A stretch of DNA of 64,000 nt, from contig CAYZDJ010000003.1 in assembly GCA_964477265.1 (NCBI GenBank), positions 62,001 to 126,000 on the forward strand, given 5' to 3'. Both the position numbers and the translations under genes were made by a program. The stretch is from CAIVPM01 sp964477265 (GTDB lineage: Bacteria; Bacteroidota; Bacteroidia; Chitinophagales; Chitinophagaceae). The notes beneath the pieces were generated by a model. The model was given only the letters and a program-made list of their open reading frames with translations, had not been told where the DNA came from and made no database searches. This document shows, piece after piece, positions 34,233-43,156 of this stretch (the stretch's first letter is position 1; the number at the start of each line of letters is the position of its first letter).

Positions 34233-34276
34233 AACCACGTAGCGTTCGTTGCATTCTTTGCATCGTTGCGTGAAAA
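34233..34276 (+). repeat. Right-arm repeat element before purK
   Basis: Includes GCGTTCGTTGCATTCTTTGC and CATCGTTGCGTGAAAA; ends 4 bases before the purK ATG. Only the right arm of the inverted-repeat element is present. Nearly the same sequence lies before purC, purN and cphA. Confidence 0.85.
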
Positions 34277-34280
34277 TAAA

Positions 34281-35381
34281 ATGATTAATACAATAGGCAT
34301 ATTAGGTGGTGGTCAATTAGGAAGAATGATGGCATTAGCTGCACGAACAATGGGCTACAATATTGTTGTGCTCGACCCTACACCAAATTGTCCTTGTGCT
34401 GCTGTGGCAGATAAGCAAATTGTTGCAGCCTTTGATGATGTTGATGCAGCAAAAGAGTTATTGAATAGTTGCGATGTGATTACTTATGAATTTGAGAATG
34501 TGAACCTAAATGTTGCAAATGCTTTGTCTGCAAAGCTTCCACAAACAAGTGAGTTGTTAAGGATAACGCAAAACAGGGTTATAGAAAAGCAAACTATTAA
34601 CGATGCAGGTTTAAAAACTGTTCCTTATAAAACCATTATCAATAAAAATGAATTGAAAGTTTTTATTGATGATTATAAAACTAATGTTAGGAATATAATC
34701 ATTAAAACTGCACAAGGTGGCTATGATGGCAAAGGGCAATATGTTATAAAAAATGCAGAGCAGTTAAATGATTTTGCTGGTAATAAATACAATGAAAACA
34801 TTGAATATGTTGCAGAGGATTTTATAGCATTTGATAAAGAAGTTTCTGTAATTGTGTGTAGAAATGCAAGTGAAGAAACTGTTTGTTTTCCTGTAGCAGA
34901 GAATATTCATAAAAACCAGATACTGCACCAAAGTATTATGCCAGCAAGGGTTTCAAATATTGTAGAAGAAAAAGCAAATGCCATTGCAATGCAGTTGGCA
35001 AAATACTTAAACTTGGTTGGTACATTAGCAATTGAAATGTTTGTTTGTGGTGATGATGTTGTCGTAAATGAGTTGGCACCTCGCCCACACAATTCAGGTC
35101 ACTATACATTGAATGCCTGTGCAACAAGCCAGTTTGAGCAACACATAAGGGCTGTTTGCAATTTGCCTTTAGGCAATACAAAATTATTTACACCAGTTGT
35201 GATGCTTAATATTTTGGGACAAGATGTTGAGTTAATGAAAAGGGAAAATATGGGTAAAAACAAGCTGCATTTATATGGCAAAACAGAAGCAAAGGTTGAC
35301 AGGAAAATGGGACATATAAATGTGATAGGAAGCAGTGTAGATGAATGTTTGATAGAAGTTGACAAGCTAATAAATTTATAA
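34281..35381 (+). CDS. purK: 5-(carboxyamino)imidazole ribonucleotide synthase
   Basis: 366 residues, ATP-grasp. Carboxylates AIR to N5-CAIR with ATP and bicarbonate, feeding PurE. G-I-L-G-G-G-Q-L-G-R-M near 6-16, an ATP-grasp core with K-T-A-Q-G-G-Y-D-G-K-G-Q, and N-E-L-A-P-R-P-H-N-S-G-H near 257-268. I use the ATG at 34281; an in-frame TTG 15 bases upstream lies within the repeat element. Confidence 0.97.
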   Translation: MINTIGILGGGQLGRMMALAARTMGYNIVVLDPTPNCPCAAVADKQIVAAFDDVDAAKELLNSCDVITYEFENVNLNVANALSAKLPQTSELLRITQNRVIEKQTINDAGLKTVPYKTIINKNELKVFIDDYKTNVRNIIIKTAQGGYDGKGQYVIKNAEQLNDFAGNKYNENIEYVAEDFIAFDKEVSVIVCRNASEETVCFPVAENIHKNQILHQSIMPARVSNIVEEKANAIAMQLAKYLNLVGTLAIEMFVCGDDVVVNELAPRPHNSGHYTLNACATSQFEQHIRAVCNLPLGNTKLFTPVVMLNILGQDVELMKRENMGKNKLHLYGKTEAKVDRKMGHINVIGSSVDECLIEVDKLINL

Positions 35382-35389
35382 ATAATAAT

Positions 35390-35430
35390 AACGTAGCGTT
35401 CGTTGCTGTCTTTGTTTCGTTGCGTGAAAA
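35390..35430 (+). repeat. Right-arm repeat element before purC
   Basis: ACGTAGCGTTCGTTGCTGTC followed by TTTGTTTCGTTGCGTGAAAA; ends 9 bases before the purC ATG. Same orientation as the copies before purK and purN. Confidence 0.85.
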
Positions 35431-35439
35431 ATTTACTAT

Positions 35440-36141
35440 ATGAATCTACTTTACGAAGGAAAAGCAAAAAAAGTTTATTCAACCGATACAGAAAATGTAT
35501 TGCGTATTGAATATAAAAATTCTGCAACAGCATTTAATGGAGAGAAGAAAGATACCATTGAAGGCAAGGGAATATTGAATAATTTGTTCAGCAGTTTCTT
35601 TTTTACAATGCTTGCAGAAAAAAATATTCAAAGTCATTTTATTGAAAAGATTTCTGACACTGAACAGTTGGTTACAGCAGTTACCATCATTCCATTAGAA
35701 GTGATTGTGAGAAATGTTGTGGCAGGAACTTTAAGTAAACGCCTGGGCAAAGAGGAAGGTTATGTGATGAAAAAGCCTATCATAGAATTGTGTTTTAAGA
35801 ATGATGCCTTAGGCGACCCAATGTTAAATGATGACCACGTTGAAGTGATGGAAATAGCGTCATTAGTGGATTTGAAAGTGATTAAGATAAAGGCTTTGCA
35901 GATAAATGATGTGCTGAAAGAGTACTTTGCAAAGTTTAATATTGACTTGATAGATTTTAAATTAGAGTTTGGCAGAACTGCTGAAGGGCAAATTCTTTTG
36001 GCAGATGAAATTAGTCCAGACACTTGCAGGCTTTGGGATATGAACACAAAGCAAAAGTTTGACAAGGATGTTTTCAGAAGGGATATAGCACCATTGAAAG
36101 AAACATATCAGGCATTGGCAGATAGATTAGGAATAAAATAG
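35440..36141 (+). CDS. purC: SAICAR synthase
   Basis: 233 residues. Joins CAIR and aspartate with ATP to give SAICAR. Motifs: L-L-Y-E-G-K-A-K-K-V-Y at 3-13, E-V-I-V-R-N-V-V-A-G near 87-96, L-E-F-G and L-A-D-E-I-S-P-D-T-C-R-L-W-D near 188-201. Full length and compact, like the bacterial single-domain enzyme. Confidence 0.97.
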   Translation: MNLLYEGKAKKVYSTDTENVLRIEYKNSATAFNGEKKDTIEGKGILNNLFSSFFFTMLAEKNIQSHFIEKISDTEQLVTAVTIIPLEVIVRNVVAGTLSKRLGKEEGYVMKKPIIELCFKNDALGDPMLNDDHVEVMEIASLVDLKVIKIKALQINDVLKEYFAKFNIDLIDFKLEFGRTAEGQILLADEISPDTCRLWDMNTKQKFDKDVFRRDIAPLKETYQALADRLGIK

Positions 36142-36151
36142 ACTAAATAAA

Positions 36152-36183
36152 ATTTCTGCGTTATCTGTGTTTTCTGCGAGCAA
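36152..36183 (+). repeat. Repeat element before purL (TCTGCGTTATCTGTGTTTTC)
   Basis: TTCTGCGTTATCTGTGTTTT followed by CTGCGAG resembles the right arm of the 13259-13319 element, a different family from its neighbours. It ends about 12 bases before the TTG start of purL. Confidence 0.75.
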
Positions 36184-36195
36184 AAAAATAAAAAA

Positions 36196-39100
36196 TTGAA
36201 CACTCGAATTTACATATCACAAAAAACAGGTTTTGACAATAAAACCAATCAACTTCAAAAGCAATTACAACAATTGCAAATAAATGCTGCTGCAAAAGTT
36301 TACACTACTTACGACATTTTTAGTATAGAGCAACAAGAACTTGAAACTGCTGTAAACAGTGTGTTCTGCGATGTTGTTACAGAAAATTATTATACAACCT
36401 TACCACAACATCAGCAAACTTTTGCCATTGAATATTTACCTGGTCAATATGATATGAGAGCAGATGCTGCAATGCAATGTTGCCAGCTTCTTTTTCATCA
36501 CAACAATATTTTTATTCAAACTTCTCAGGTAATTGGTATTGATAATATTGATGAAAATGATTTGCAAAAACTCAAAACATATTTAATAAATCCAGTTGAT
36601 AGCAGGGAGAAAAACCTTAATCAATTAGAGAAACCAAACTTATCAAAAGCTGAAAAAGTAAAGACATTTGAAAACTTTACAAGCCTTAATATACAAGGAT
36701 TACAGCAATTTTTAAAAGAGCAGAATTTATCAATAGATATTGAAGATTTAAAATGTATCCAGCAATATTTTATTGAAGAAAAAAGGAATCCAACTGAAAC
36801 AGAAATTAAAGCATTGGACACTTATTGGAGTGATCATTGTAGGCATACTACTTTCCTTACAGAGCTTGAAAACATTAGTATTGAAGGTGCTTATAAAAAT
36901 GAAATCGAAGCAACACTTCAAAAATATTTAGACTGTAAAAAAGAATTAGGTAGAGAACACAAACCCAGAACCTTAATGGATTTGGGAACTTTACCTGCAA
37001 AATATTTATATAAAAAAGGTTATTTAAAAGACTGGCATCAATCAAAAGAAAATAATGCTGCGACTATAGAAATTGATATTGATGTAAAAGGTAAAATAGA
37101 AAAATGGTTATTACTTTTTAAAAATGAAACGCATAATCATCCAACAGAAATAGAGCCTTATGGTGGTGCAGCTACTTGTATTGGTGGTGCAATAAGAGAT
37201 CCGTTAAGTGGTCGTTCTTATGTATATCAGGCAATGCGTTTAAGTGGTGCAGCAAATCCTTTAGAACCAATAACAGCAACGCTTTCAGGAAAACTACCTC
37301 AACATAAAATTAGTAAAGAAGCTGCATTAGGATATAGTTCTTATGGAAATCAAATTGGTTTAGCAACAAGTTTGGTTAGCGAAATTTATGATGATGGGTA
37401 CAGGGCAAAGCGTTTTGAATGTGGCTTTGTTGTGGCAGCAGTTAATAAAGAAAATGTTATTGAGCAAGACCCTGAAGAAGGTGATGTTGTTTTGTTGTTG
37501 GGTGGTAATACAGGTCGTGATGGAATTGGTGGTGCAAGTGGTTCTTCAAAGCAGCACAACGAAATTTCATTAACTACAATGCAGGCAGAAGTTCAAAAAG
37601 GAAATGCACTCACCGAAAGAAAAATTCAAACGCTTTTCAGAAAGTCAGATGTTACAAAATTGATTAAGAAATGTAATGACTTTGGTGCAGGTGGAGTGTG
37701 TGTGGCTATTGGTGAAATTGCTGACAGCATCAGTATTGATTTAAACAAAGTTCCTTTGAAATATGAAGGCTTGAATGGAACTGAAATTGCATTGAGTGAA
37801 TCGCAGGAAAGGATGGCTGTTGTAATTGCAAAGGAAAACGTAGAACTCTTTATTGATAAGGCTTTACAGGAAAATGTTTTAGCCACGCCCATTGCAGTTG
37901 TAACTAATGAAGGTGTGTTAAGAATGAAGTGGAATGATGAAGAAATTGTGAGTTTGAAACGTGATTTTTTAAACACAAACGGTGCATCAAAAAAAGCTAA
38001 TGCAAGTATCAATCTTGCAAAAAAATCACTAAATAATTCAATAGAATTAACCAAAGAAAATTTCTTAAAAATACTTTCATCAAAACAAGTTGCTTCTCAA
38101 AAAGGAATGGTTGAACACTTTGATAGCACTGTATTAGGTACAACTTGCTTGATGCCTTTTGGTGGAAAATATCAATTAACACCAAATGATGTTTCAGCAC
38201 ATTTTATTTGTGATAATAGTTATACTACAAACGTTGTAAGCCTTGCTGCTTGGGGCTATCATCCAGAATTTACAACTGCCAATACTTACATTGGTGCAAT
38301 GTATGCTATCATAGAATCTGTTAGTAAATTGGTTGCTGCTGGTGTTGATTATTCAAAATGTTATCTCACTTTTCAGGAATATTTTGAGCGATTAAAAGAA
38401 GATGCAACTAAATGGGGCAAGCCTTTGTCTTGCTTGTTTGGAGCTTTTGAAACCCAATGTCAGCTTGGTATTGCAGCAATTGGTGGAAAGGATAGTATGA
38501 GTGGAAGTTTTAATGAATTGAATGTGCCACCAACTTTTGTAAGCTTTGCCATTGCAACTGAGCAAAGTGAAAATATTATTTCGTCAGAGTTTAAAAATAC
38601 TAATACCAATATTTATTTATATAAAGTTGAAGCAGATGAAAAGCAAATTCCAAATTGGGGTTTATTAAAACAGAAATGGAATAGAATACATCAACTCATT
38701 AAAGATAAAAAAATTGTTGCAGCGAAACATATTAAAGATGGTGGGATAGCAACAGCAATTGCTCAAATGAGTTTTGGAAATAAAGTTGGCATAGGTATTA
38801 ATACGACACAAGATTTATTTGATGTAATGCTTGGCAGCATTGTGTTTGAAAGCAATGATGATTTAAGTGATGAGTTTGTTTTATTAGGGAAAACAAATAA
38901 CTCTTCTCAAATAAATTTGAATAATGTTATTGTAGAAATTGATGAAGCAATACAGTATTGGACTAACACATTTGAAAATTTATTTCCAACAAAAACAAAA
39001 CAAAGCGAGGAAAATATTTCGATTCCTTCAATAAATGTTTCTTCTAAAACCATTGCCAATATTGGATTTGGTAAGCCAAGGGTTTTGATGCCTGTGTTCA

Positions 39101-39864
39101 ATGGAACAAACTGTGAGTTTGAAACAAAGCACTCATTTGAAACTGAAGGTGCAATTGTTGAGACAATTAATTTCAATACGCTCAATGAAAAATTGATTGA
39201 GCAATCCATTGAAAAAATTGTTGCAGCAATGCAGCAATCACAGATATTAATGTTCAGTGGTGGCTTTAGTGCAGGTGATGAACCTGATGGCAGTGCAAAG
39301 TATATTGTAAATGTTTTGAAGAATAAATACATTGCCGATGCTGTGCATAGTTTATTAGAAAAAGGTGGGTTGGTTTTAGGAATATGCAATGGCTTTCAGG
39401 CATTGATAAAAAGTGGTTTATTGCCTTATGGCAAAATTCAAACCCTTACAAACCTATCGCCAACATTGACTTTCAACGATATTGGAAGGCACGTTTCCCA
39501 AATGATTGATATAAAAGTTGTGAATGATAATAGCCCTTGGTTGCAGGGAATGAAAGATAAAATTTTTACTGTTCCTGTGTCTCACGGTGAAGGAAAATTT
39601 TATGCTGATGATGAAACATTGCAACAACTCATTCAACAAAATCAGGTAGCAACACAGTATGTAGATTTAAGTGGGAACGCAACAAATATTTTTCCATACA
39701 ATCCCAATGGAAGCCTCGCTGCTGTTGAGGGTTTGCTAAGTGAAGATGGAAAAATATTTGGAAGAATGGCACATCCAGAAAGGTATAAACAAGGAAGATT
39801 TAAAAATATTCCTGACATTGGTTATCACAACATTTTTAAAAAAGGTGTTGATTATTTTTTATAA
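36196..39864 (+). CDS. purL: Phosphoribosylformylglycinamidine synthase, large single-chain form
   Basis: 1222 residues, the fused enzyme (PurS-like, two AIR-synthase-like and glutaminase domains) that makes FGAM from FGAR, glutamine and ATP. F-K-N-E-T-H-N-H-P-T-E-I-E-P near 310 marks the active site; G-G-K-D-S-M-S-G near 763 is the second half. The C-terminal class I glutaminase has V-L-G-I-C-N-G-F with nucleophile Cys1064. The start is TTG, with no nearby ATG. No separate purQ/purS is expected or seen. Confidence 0.97.
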   Translation: MNTRIYISQKTGFDNKTNQLQKQLQQLQINAAAKVYTTYDIFSIEQQELETAVNSVFCDVVTENYYTTLPQHQQTFAIEYLPGQYDMRADAAMQCCQLLFHHNNIFIQTSQVIGIDNIDENDLQKLKTYLINPVDSREKNLNQLEKPNLSKAEKVKTFENFTSLNIQGLQQFLKEQNLSIDIEDLKCIQQYFIEEKRNPTETEIKALDTYWSDHCRHTTFLTELENISIEGAYKNEIEATLQKYLDCKKELGREHKPRTLMDLGTLPAKYLYKKGYLKDWHQSKENNAATIEIDIDVKGKIEKWLLLFKNETHNHPTEIEPYGGAATCIGGAIRDPLSGRSYVYQAMRLSGAANPLEPITATLSGKLPQHKISKEAALGYSSYGNQIGLATSLVSEIYDDGYRAKRFECGFVVAAVNKENVIEQDPEEGDVVLLLGGNTGRDGIGGASGSSKQHNEISLTTMQAEVQKGNALTERKIQTLFRKSDVTKLIKKCNDFGAGGVCVAIGEIADSISIDLNKVPLKYEGLNGTEIALSESQERMAVVIAKENVELFIDKALQENVLATPIAVVTNEGVLRMKWNDEEIVSLKRDFLNTNGASKKANASINLAKKSLNNSIELTKENFLKILSSKQVASQKGMVEHFDSTVLGTTCLMPFGGKYQLTPNDVSAHFICDNSYTTNVVSLAAWGYHPEFTTANTYIGAMYAIIESVSKLVAAGVDYSKCYLTFQEYFERLKEDATKWGKPLSCLFGAFETQCQLGIAAIGGKDSMSGSFNELNVPPTFVSFAIATEQSENIISSEFKNTNTNIYLYKVEADEKQIPNWGLLKQKWNRIHQLIKDKKIVAAKHIKDGGIATAIAQMSFGNKVGIGINTTQDLFDVMLGSIVFESNDDLSDEFVLLGKTNNSSQINLNNVIVEIDEAIQYWTNTFENLFPTKTKQSEENISIPSINVSSKTIANIGFGKPRVLMPVFNGTNCEFETKHSFETEGAIVETINFNTLNEKLIEQSIEKIVAAMQQSQILMFSGGFSAGDEPDGSAKYIVNVLKNKYIADAVHSLLEKGGLVLGICNGFQALIKSGLLPYGKIQTLTNLSPTLTFNDIGRHVSQMIDIKVVNDNSPWLQGMKDKIFTVPVSHGEGKFYADDETLQQLIQQNQVATQYVDLSGNATNIFPYNPNGSLAAVEGLLSEDGKIFGRMAHPERYKQGRFKNIPDIGYHNIFKKGVDYFL

Positions 39865-39871
39865 AAGCGAA

Positions 39872-39946
39872 TTTCACACAAAGAGACAAAGCAAACAATG
39901 ACACAAAGACTTTGTAGCTTAGTAATCTTAGTTGCTTTGCGTGAAA
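39872..39946. repeat. 75-bp inverted-repeat element before purF
   Basis: TTTCACACAAAGAGACAAAG at 39872 pairs with GTTGCTTTGCGTGAAA ending at 39946. It ends 10 bases before the purF ATG and starts 7 bases after the purL stop. Confidence 0.85.
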
Positions 39947-39956
39947 CAAAAATAAA

Positions 39957-41384
39957 ATGATAAAAGACTTTTTACATAGCGATACATTAAAAGAAGAGTG
40001 TGGTGTGTTTGGTGTTTACAATCATCAAGACGCTGCAACCTTTACCTACTATGGCTTGAATGCCTTACAACATCGTGGGCAGGAAGGTGCAGGAATTATT
40101 GTGGGCAATGATAAAAAGTTGTGGGGACACAGGGCTTTGGGTTTAGTTACAGATGCTTTCAATTCAAGCATTATTCAGCAATTAAGCGTTGGTTCAATCA
40201 ATGCGATTGGTCACGTTCGATACTCAACAAGTGGTGGAAATTTATTTGTGAATGTGCAACCATTTTTAATCCATAGCAACGAGGGTTATTTTGCTGTGGC
40301 ACATAATGGGAATCTTGTAAATGCAGACCAGTTAAGGGTTTCATTGGAAAATAAAGGTTCAATATTTCAATCAACAAGCGACACAGAAGTTATTGCACAC
40401 CTTATTCGCCACAGTAAAGAAGCAACAGATTTATTGCAAATAAAGGATGCTATCAAGCAAATTGTTGGTGCATTTTCTTTGGTTATTCTTACGCAAAAAG
40501 CTTTGTATGCAGTGGTTGATGAGCAAGGTTTCAGGCCACTTTCATTAGGGCAATTAGAGAATGGAAGTTATGTTGTTGCAAGTGAAACTTGTGCTTTTGA
40601 TGTAGTAGGTGCAAGCTTTGTCAGAGATATACATCCTGGTGAAATTGTTGAAATTTCTGCCAATGGCTTGCAGAGTGAATATTTTGCAGAACCCAAGCCA
40701 GCAAAGTGTTCTATGGAATATTTATATTTTGCACAACCCAATAGTGTGATTGATGATGTGAGTGTTTACACAGCACGCAGAAGGATGGGTGAGCAACTTT
40801 GGATGGATGCACCTGTGGAAGCTGATGTGATTATTGGTGTGCCTGAAAGTGGAAGTTTAGTGGCAATGGGAATGGGTAGAAAAAGTGGCTTGCCTGTTGA
40901 ACGTGGCTTGATTAAAAACAGGTATATTGGTCGTTCCTTTATACAGCCAACACAAGAGTTGAGAGACCAGGCAGTTCGCCTGAAACTCAGTGTAGTCAGG
41001 CATATCATAGAAGGAAAGCGAGTTGTGGTTGTTGATGATTCTATTGTTCGTGGCACAACAAGCAAAAAAATTGTGAAGCTGTTGAGACAAGCTGGTGCTA
41101 AGGAAGTTCATTTTAGAAGTGCTGCACCACCTATCAAAAATCCTTGCTTTTATGGCATTGATACTTCAACAAAAGAAGAGTTGCTTGCAGCCAATATGAG
41201 TGTTGAGGAAATGAGGGAATATATGAATGTGGACAGCCTTGCTTTTTTGAGTGTTGAGAGTATGATAAAAGCTATCAACAGGAATTATGATGGTGAGCTG
41301 AAAGGTCAGTGTGTGGCGTGTTTTACAGGAAAATATCCAACACAATTATTTGATAGCAAACTGGTGTTTCAGGAAAAATGTTAG
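39957..41384 (+). CDS. purF: Amidophosphoribosyltransferase
   Basis: 475 residues; first committed step of purine synthesis, making phosphoribosylamine from PRPP and glutamine. A 14-residue propeptide precedes the N-terminal nucleophile Cys15 (E-E-C-G-V-F-G). The PRPP loop V-V-V-V-D-D-S-I-V-R-G-T-T is near 357. Four Cys match the Fe-S ligands of the B. subtilis enzyme (A-K-C-S-M-E-Y, N-P-C-F-Y-G, G-Q-C-V-A-C-F), so it is probably the Fe-S, propeptide-processed type. Confidence 0.97.
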   Translation: MIKDFLHSDTLKEECGVFGVYNHQDAATFTYYGLNALQHRGQEGAGIIVGNDKKLWGHRALGLVTDAFNSSIIQQLSVGSINAIGHVRYSTSGGNLFVNVQPFLIHSNEGYFAVAHNGNLVNADQLRVSLENKGSIFQSTSDTEVIAHLIRHSKEATDLLQIKDAIKQIVGAFSLVILTQKALYAVVDEQGFRPLSLGQLENGSYVVASETCAFDVVGASFVRDIHPGEIVEISANGLQSEYFAEPKPAKCSMEYLYFAQPNSVIDDVSVYTARRRMGEQLWMDAPVEADVIIGVPESGSLVAMGMGRKSGLPVERGLIKNRYIGRSFIQPTQELRDQAVRLKLSVVRHIIEGKRVVVVDDSIVRGTTSKKIVKLLRQAGAKEVHFRSAAPPIKNPCFYGIDTSTKEELLAANMSVEEMREYMNVDSLAFLSVESMIKAINRNYDGELKGQCVACFTGKYPTQLFDSKLVFQEKC

Positions 41385-41385
41385 T

Positions 41386-41476
41386 TCTCACGCCACGAGG
41401 CAACGAAAGCCACGAACGCAAAGTAGTAAAATATTAAGCGTTGCTATCGTTGCAAACTTTGCTTCGTTGCGTGAAA
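41386..41476. repeat. 91-bp inverted-repeat element before purM
   Basis: Left arm TTCTCACGCCACGAGGCAAC (41386) with CGAAAGCCACGAACGC; right arm GCGTTGCTATCGTTGC and CTTTGCTTCGTTGCGTGAAA (to 41476). It begins 1 base after the purF stop and ends 14 bases before the purM ATG. Confidence 0.85.
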
Positions 41477-41490
41477 AAAAATAATATAAA

Positions 41491-42516
41491 ATGTCAGAAT
41501 TATATAAACAATCAGGGGTGGATTTAGAGGCAGGTTATGAATCTGTTGAGTTGATTAAAAAGCATACACAACGCACGTTTCGTGCTGGTGTAATGGGCAG
41601 CATTGGTGCGTTTGGTGGCAATTTTGATTTATCTTCTCTAAACTACAAAGAGCCTGTTTTAGTGAGTGGGACAGATGGTGTTGGCACTAAATTAAAGTTA
41701 GCTTTTGAGTTGGATAAACACGACACCATTGGAATTGATTGTGTAGCAATGTGTGTAAATGATGTTGTTGTGCAAGGTGCAGCACCATTGTATTTTCTGG
41801 ATTATTTGGCTGTTGGAAAAAATCACCCAAAGCAAATTGAGCAGATTGTAAAAGGCGTTGCTGATGGTTGTGTGCAAAGCAACTGTGCGTTGATTGGTGG
41901 TGAAACTGCTGAAATGCCAAGTATGTATAACGATGGCGAATATGATATTGCTGGGTTTTGTGTAGGTGCTGTTGAAAAATCAAAATTGATTACAGGTGAA
42001 AATATTAGTGAAGGTGATATTATTATTGGTTTAAATAGTAGTGGTGTTCATAGTAATGGTTTTTCATTGGTAAGAAAAATTATTGCTGATAACAAACTTG
42101 ATTTGAACAAAGTGTATGATGAATATTTTACAAATACACTTGGCGAAGCTTTATTAAACCCAACAACTATTTATGTAAAAGCAGTTTTAAAATTGCTTGA
42201 AACCATTGCTGTTAAAGGAATGTGTCATATTACTGGTGGTGGGTTTTATGAAAATGTTCCAAGGATGTTTATCAATAAACAGCTTGGTGCATCGTTCAAT
42301 AAATCATCATTGCCACAAAATAATTTATTCAAATTCTTGCAGCATTATGGCAATGTAAATGAACACGAAATGTTTAATGTGTTTAATATGGGTGTTGGTT
42401 TTATGGTTGTGATTGATAAAAAAGATGTTGAACAATCATTGCATATTTTAAATGAATTTCATCAGGCACAGGTTATTGGAAGTATTACAAACACTGGTGT
42501 TATAGAGATAAAGTAA
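41491..42516 (+). CDS. purM: Phosphoribosylformylglycinamidine cyclo-ligase (AIR synthase)
   Basis: 341 residues. Closes the imidazole ring, converting FGAM to AIR with ATP. Motifs: V-S-G-T-D-G-V-G-T-K-L near 58-68, D-C-V-A-M-C-V-N-D-V-V near 84-94, and G-G-E-T-A-E-M-P near 136-143. Full length. Confidence 0.97.
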   Translation: MSELYKQSGVDLEAGYESVELIKKHTQRTFRAGVMGSIGAFGGNFDLSSLNYKEPVLVSGTDGVGTKLKLAFELDKHDTIGIDCVAMCVNDVVVQGAAPLYFLDYLAVGKNHPKQIEQIVKGVADGCVQSNCALIGGETAEMPSMYNDGEYDIAGFCVGAVEKSKLITGENISEGDIIIGLNSSGVHSNGFSLVRKIIADNKLDLNKVYDEYFTNTLGEALLNPTTIYVKAVLKLLETIAVKGMCHITGGGFYENVPRMFINKQLGASFNKSSLPQNNLFKFLQHYGNVNEHEMFNVFNMGVGFMVVIDKKDVEQSLHILNEFHQAQVIGSITNTGVIEIK

Positions 42517-42521
42517 AGTAA

Positions 42522-42562
42522 ATCGTTGCGTTCGTTGCATTCTTTGCTTCGTTGCGTGAAAA
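42522..42562 (+). repeat. Right-arm repeat element before purN
   Basis: ATCGTTGCGTTCGTTGCATT followed by CTTTGCTTCGTTGCGTGAAA and A; ends 5 bases before the purN ATG. Confidence 0.85.
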
Positions 42563-42567
42563 TAAAA

Positions 42568-43137
42568 ATGAAAAAACAAATAGCAATTTTCGCGAGTGGT
42601 AATGGCAGTAATGCACAGGCGATTATTGATGCCTGCACGCAAGGCATTATTAATGCAAATGTTGCTGTTATTATTACAGACAATGCCAATGCTTTTGTTA
42701 TAAAAAGGGCAGAGAAAGAAAACATTTATTATCAGGTATTCAAACCAAAAACCTTTGTAGATAAAGTTGCTTTTGAAACTGAAATTTTAAAAATATTAGC
42801 AGAACATAACATAGAATTTATTGCATTGGCTGGCTATATGCGTTTGGTTGGAACTGTGTTGATACAAGCGTTTCCAAAGAAAATTGTAAATATTCATCCA
42901 TCGCTTTTGCCAAAATATAAAGGCTTGAATGCAGTGCAACAAGCATTGGATAATAATGATAATGAACTGGGCGTAACCATACATTATGTTGATGAAGGAA
43001 TGGACACTGGTGAAATAATTGCACAGGAAAAAATTACCATAGAAAATTTAGATGAATCATTAGAAAATATAATGGCTAAGGTTCATAATATAGAACACGA
43101 ATTGTATGTTGAAACACTGTCAAAGTTATTCAACTAA
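42568..43137 (+). CDS. purN: Phosphoribosylglycinamide formyltransferase
   Basis: 189 residues, formyl-tetrahydrofolate dependent; converts GAR to FGAR. I-F-A-S-G-N-G-S-N-A-Q near 7-17, N-I-H-P-S-L-L-P-K-Y-K-G near 108-119 with catalytic Asn/His, and G-V-T-I-H-Y-V-D-E-G-M-D-T-G near 134-147 with the third catalytic residue Asp. The ATG at 42568 is preferred; a longer in-frame TTG start lies in the repeat. Confidence 0.97.
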   Translation: MKKQIAIFASGNGSNAQAIIDACTQGIINANVAVIITDNANAFVIKRAEKENIYYQVFKPKTFVDKVAFETEILKILAEHNIEFIALAGYMRLVGTVLIQAFPKKIVNIHPSLLPKYKGLNAVQQALDNNDNELGVTIHYVDEGMDTGEIIAQEKITIENLDESLENIMAKVHNIEHELYVETLSKLFN

Positions 43138-43156
43138 TAAAATATTTTTTAAATAA

